From the NCBI GenBank assembly GCA_035582835.1, contig JAYKAV010003266.1, positions 1,674,159 through 1,738,158 of the forward strand: DNA of 64,000 bases, written 5' to 3'. Shown here in pieces: positions 59,624 through 64,000 of this stretch. Both the position numbers and the translations under genes were made by a program. The first letter of the stretch is position 1. Each line of letters begins with the position of its first letter. The notes beneath the pieces were generated by a model. It searched no databases. It saw only the letters and a list, made by a program, of their open reading frames with translations, and had not been told where the DNA came from. This DNA comes from Phoebastria nigripes. Lineage: Eukaryota; Chordata; Aves; Procellariiformes; Diomedeidae.

Positions 59624-62603
59624 AAAGGTGTACTGCATCCAGCTGACACAGGAGAAGCATTACTGGGATTTTCTTCTCATGATTCATCTTTCTGTTTATT
59701 TAAGTTTTCTCTCTCCTCCCACTTTGACAATGGATTCAGCTGTAAAAGGCAATGTTTGCATTTCAATAGAAGGAATGGCTGGAAACCAGACATATTTATG
59801 CTAGTGTTTCACTGCTCTTGTATGAGTACTGAGAAGGTTACTCTGAACATTAGGACCACGTCAGGCTGTGTTTGTAGAGAATATAATGAAAAGAAGTTTT
59901 TGTCCCAAATAGTTTAGAATCTACATCAGGGATTCTGTTTGTAGCTGCAGTCGTACAAAACTGCCTGCCTCCTTGCACAGCTGGCTAGTGTGCCTCTCCA
60001 GCCAGGAATGCTATTAAGTCTTTGTCCAAAAACTCCAGGGGAACTGATGGTGTTTAGGGACAGGGGAAGCAGCACAGAGCGGCCTGTCGTGTTTCTTACA
60101 GGAGGTTTCTTCATCCAGAGACCATCTTCTCTCATTTGTCTGTGAGCTTCCTTCGATATCCTAAAGATGGTGTGGGAAGCTGAGCATTCATTTCTGTCTT
60201 TCTGGAGCCATTTTTAGTATCTTTATCTTTTTTCTCATATTTTAGCACTGATTGTTTATCCTCCGTACACCTTGATGCTTATTTTCTCCTTTCCCCCCTC
60301 CTCTGCAGTTCCCCTTCCCCACGCTGCCTTCTGAGACAGTTTAATCTTTGATTCTGTATAACCCTTGGCAGATTTCATCCTTATTGCCACTGTGTTTCAC
60401 TGCAAGAGTTTCACACTTATTAGAAAGGGTATAATTTGGGAAATGTTAAAAAAAAAAAAAAGGAAGAAGAAAACAAACTAAAGAGAAGAAGTGTGTATTC
60501 TTTTTAGTGGAGTAGAAGGGGAATTTATTTAAAGGGAAATGAACTTTTCTAAGCACTGAGCAAGCTCGAGCGTCCAAGAAAGTCTAGATCAGAAGCTGAT
60601 CTGATGGAGGGGGAGGTCAATCAGGGAGATGGGGAGCTGGAGGATTTGAAAAGGCCTTTGCGGTGCCCAGGGGCCCAGGGTGGAGCAGGATGAAGGATTT
60701 AGGCTGATGGTGGGAGCAGCGATGCAGAGAGCAGCAACTGCAGGGGGACCTGACTGGGGACCACACCAGCTTGCCTGGTTCAGGAGAGCATCACCCAGCA
60801 GCCAAGNCCGTGTTCAGCAAAACTTGGGGGCTCCAAAAGGTCACAATAAAAAGCCCTTGAAATAGCTGAGAGGTTTGGAAAGGGATTAAATGGGAATATA
60901 ATTCTCCTCCATCTATCTGCCCCATGAGGTACTTAATGGCTGCCATTCCCGTAAGAATTGAGCACTTCCCAAATCTCCTTTTGGCACCAGTTTTATGCCA
61001 ACACTTTAACCACAGGCCATGCATCTGTCACACCACCACAGCAATTGTTTCTCCTTTCTTTGCTGGTCACAGAGTAAGGTAGTAAGTGTGATCTGAATTT
61101 CAGAAGAGCTAAAAGCTCTGGTGGCGCTTGTGCCACTCTNATCTGTCTGATGGTCTCTGACCACCATCCCTCAGACAGGGGCTTAGTTTGCTCAAATCAT
61201 CCATTGACTGCTTGCCTTTATGGAGTGTTAAAGGGCTTTCAGCGTGACTGAGTCTCCAATTCACTGATCTGAAGGGACAAGGAGCTTTCCTCATAGCATC
61301 ATTGCGCTGGAGATGATATGGGAATGTTACCCTGGTGGATGAGATCGCTGGAGGGCAGAGGATGAGAAGCCTCCCAAAACCACTTCTCTGAGGTGGATAC
61401 CCTGAGGGCAGGTTCAGTCGCTGGTCCAGGAGGGAGCAGAGCTGATGTTTCATCTGAGCAATTGCATTATTTGTGACTCCATAAACTGACCGAGTTGTGC
61501 AGCTCCACTGCAGGAGGGTTTCTATGTCTCTTTGTTTTGCATTTGAGCCAAATGCCAAAATACCAGGAGAAAGTTGCCTCTAGCATTTTTTCGGAGTTAG
61601 GGGGGGAGCATACTAGCTCTTGACATCTTGGCAGGGGCTCTCAAAGCCCATATGTCAGATTCAGAGAAACAGTTCACATTAATTTTAAATGGAAATCTTA
61701 GACCTTTGCTAGGCAACTACATCTCTCATTGCAATTCTACCCACAATTTACTCCAAGTAGGCTTGACAATAGCACGCTAAAATCTGAGTGCTTCAGCAAA
61801 ACAGAATCACACCCTTTTGAGTGAACATCCATCCTCATTCTATTTGTCTTGTGGCAATTAAAATAAGCGTGAAATGTGCCTGGGCATGCTCTTGGTCTCA
61901 TGCCCATTTTAAATATTAACTCCAAGTCTTCATTGCTATTATGTAGTAATAATGTTTATTATTGATAGGGCTGTAGTACCTGAGGGCCAATCATTCATTA
62001 TTCAGTATAAGCATACATCAGAAACAGTTCTTCCCTCAAAGCATTACTGATCTAATTGAAGGCTAACATAGGTTAATAGATAGCTTAAAAATGTTTATTT
62101 CATATATAAAATAGCCTAGCACTGTACTTCAATCCCTCCTGTTTTACATCACTGTAAGAAAGTAGTAGCTCTCAGTCTTGCTGAATGTGTCAGGCTCTTG
62201 CTTCTATTTCCCCTCTTGTCATGGTTTCCATTTTGCTTGGTAGGAAACCATGTTAGAAAAACCAAAGGGGTAGGAGAGTTTAGAAAGCTGTGCTAACTGC
62301 GGTACATCTGGCTGCTGGCTGCTGTGCCAGCTCCCATTCCTCTCCTCCAGCGTGTCTGAGGCAACTGCCAATTGATCACCTTAAGATGTAATAACTTCTT
62401 TAAAATCAGGTGCTGGCTGCTCTGCCGCTTGTTTTCTGCCCAGACTTTTCCTCCCCAAATCCATAAGGCTCTTACTGCGCACAGGCAGTAGCTGACTAAT
62501 TACAAGGCAAATATGTGTGCTTTTTTAAGTTGCTAAAGCACATGAAGTTGTCCCCCGTAAGATTCAGCAAAACCTAAAGTTATTGTCTTTCCTTCCGTTA
62601 CAG
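59624..62603. other. noncoding, A14 tract
   Basis: Fourteen A residues lie at 60448-60461. The 149-codon minus-strand frame at 61109-61558 is the longest open stretch here, has one undetermined residue and no recognisable domain. Ambiguous bases lie at 60807 and 61140. The stretch at 61900-62110 is AT-rich with AATAATGTTTATTATTGATAG-type words. Confidence 0.5.
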
Positions 62604-62656
62604 GTGCTGGCTTCTGTCATAAGATGGTAGTGGGGCAGCTCAGCGCCTGTGTGCAA
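62604..62656 (+). other. candidate mini-exon, 53 bp (speculative)
   Basis: The acceptor is a pyrimidine-rich TTGTCTTTCCTTCCGTTACAG ending at 62603. The donor is CAA/GTAAGT at 62656/62657, which matches the consensus intron start perfectly. One frame is open for 17 codons (GFCHKMVVGQLSACVQ) after two leading bases; the other two have stops. Length and signals suit an alternative or untranslated exon. The peptide is not recognised and its phase does not follow from the candidates at 16886 or 44227. Confidence 0.22.
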
Positions 62657-64000
62657 GTAAGTTCAAAACGTTTTACTAGCAGTTTGCAATAGGTACATTC
62701 CAGACACATTCTTTTACCGATGAAATGTTTGCTTTCTGCGTGCAGACCCTTTTCCACCATCTCTCTACGTTAAATAGGTTGCGCTGAGCTGATGATGTTC
62801 CTGTGTCGCCTGCATTTGCATGCCAGCAAAGCTCCCTTCCTGTAAATCCTTACCCTCCTGTACACGTGGCAAGAACTGTTCCTCATGAGAAGAACCAGGA
62901 AATTGGCCCTTTCATGGGAAGCAATCAGTCTTTTTAATTGTTGTGTTTGGCACCTGGGTACTGCAGTGATGGGTGGATTATATATGCTTAGAAAATCATT
63001 AAATTTCATGTTGAAAAGAATAGTTGGATGTAAAACCGTGATAGCAGGAGTAGTGTAAATGTGGAAATCAAAGTTTCCATATGTTCCTTTCTTCCACTAT
63101 TGCCTCCACAAAACATAATGGCAGATCAGCATGTCACAACACAAAATCCAGCGTGTCTGTACTGCCGTGTAGAGACCAGCAGTTTCCATTCACACAACCC
63201 AGTGAGAAATACATTTTTTTCTCCCTGCTTCCTCCTGCCTTTGGGTGAGTTTGCACGTTTGCATCTTTCATCTGGCGCATGAAGAGCAAACTCCTTCCTC
63301 CCCGCTCCGGCTTTCAGCCTGTTTGGGTGGATGGATTTGGGGAGCAGAGGAGTGGATTTTTGGCCCCACACCAGTGGTAGAAAATGGTTCATGTTTAAGT
63401 TGTGCTTTAAAAGCCATATTTGCTCTCATAGTAACATCTAAAGTGCCAGCAGCCCTGTTGTCATGTGCCCTCTGTCTTTGCTCCGAGTTGGCTTGTACTC
63501 AGTAAGATAAAAATGAATATGAAAACGGGGCCGAAGGGGAGGAACATGGAGGAAATATGTGGAAGCCCAGCAGAAAAGACAGGAGAGAGCGGTGCTGAGA
63601 GCTCCTCAGAGGGACATGTGTAAAAGCAATCAACAAAAATGCTTTCTTTTTTCAACCCAAGGCATTAACGCTTTTAAAAAGTGGAAAGTAGTCATTATTT
63701 TAATACATGTGCACTTGCTGTGGACTCAGATAGCCCTGCTAAATTTGGAGATATGGTATGGCTATTCAGAGCAATTTAACTTTTACAGACTCTGTTTGAA
63801 ATTCTGGGCTTTTTAAAGCATGTGGTAAAATTCCCTTTTGCTTCACTGAGGCCAGATATCACTGTCTGCTTTTATCCTTTTTACAGAATGTTAGCATAAG
63901 GGTCTGAGACAATTGTGAAGTCATCCACTGAGTTACTTTCTAGCATTTTTCCCTACAGCACAGCGTCCTGTAATGGGGTTGCGGTGGGGAACTTCCTTAA
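62657..64000. other. noncoding, nothing recognised
   Basis: Open frames up to 88 codons overlap on both strands at 63061-63505. No repeat family, GC cluster or exon signal stands out up to the window end. Confidence 0.55.

Noticed and set aside
61109..61558. 149-codon minus-strand open frame
   Set aside because: No recognisable domain, one undetermined residue, and no splice or promoter signals. Chance length.

Overview
This is nuclear DNA from a bird, almost certainly a neoavian species. Two kinds of interspersed repeat support that. One is CR1 LINE copies: two clear minus-strand copies at 22424-22809 and 41989-about 43095, and a 3' fragment on the plus strand near 50171-50237. The other is a complete solo LTR of an ERVL-type endogenous retrovirus at 55960-56482, flanked by a perfect 5-bp target-site duplication (GTTAT). 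About forty isolated single Ns are scattered through the window. I see no bacterial-style gene organisation, rRNA, tRNA, CRISPR array or integron.

The window is overwhelmingly noncoding. Open reading frames reach at most about 150 codons outside the CR1 copies, are not recognisable as proteins, and are no longer than chance predicts in 64 kb. The only protein-like coding sequence I can defend is the reverse-transcriptase palm and C-terminal part of the CR1 at 41989-43095. Its frame is nearly intact but is broken by a 20-bp tandem duplication at 42813-42852. The other CR1 keeps only the last ~70 codons. Five short intervals have good plus-strand splice signals around an open frame (near 1012, 5229, 16886, 44227 and 62604). 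They are listed as low-confidence exon candidates, and most cannot be chained in one reading phase.

Layout. 1-7.3 kb: a possible terminal exon, an AT-rich block with many TAAT-type motifs (2.2-2.66 kb), a repeated palindromic AT motif (3.47-3.59 kb), an exon candidate (5.2 kb) and a second TAATTA-dense block (6.9-7.25 kb). 7.3-20.5 kb: unremarkable DNA with an (AC)14 microsatellite, homopolymer tracts and a small CpG cluster near 15.2 kb. 20.6 kb: a striking 30-bp foldback. 22.4 kb: the first CR1. 25.3 kb: a 150-bp strand with almost no G. 27.5-32.1 kb: a string of AT-rich, homeodomain-motif-rich blocks. 40.0-40.4 kb: the densest such block. 42-43 kb: the long CR1. 50.2 kb: a CR1 relic. 56 kb: the solo LTR. 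59.6 kb: a perfect 15-bp hairpin. 62.6 kb: a mini-exon candidate.

Taken together, the picture is a gene-poor interval or a very large intron of a bird chromosome with several candidate conserved regulatory elements. No previously undescribed multi-gene system is visible. The most distinctive observations are the 20.6-kb foldback, the solo LTR with its hallmark ends, the CR1 broken by one small duplication, and the homeodomain-site-dense blocks. The locus cannot be named from sequence alone.
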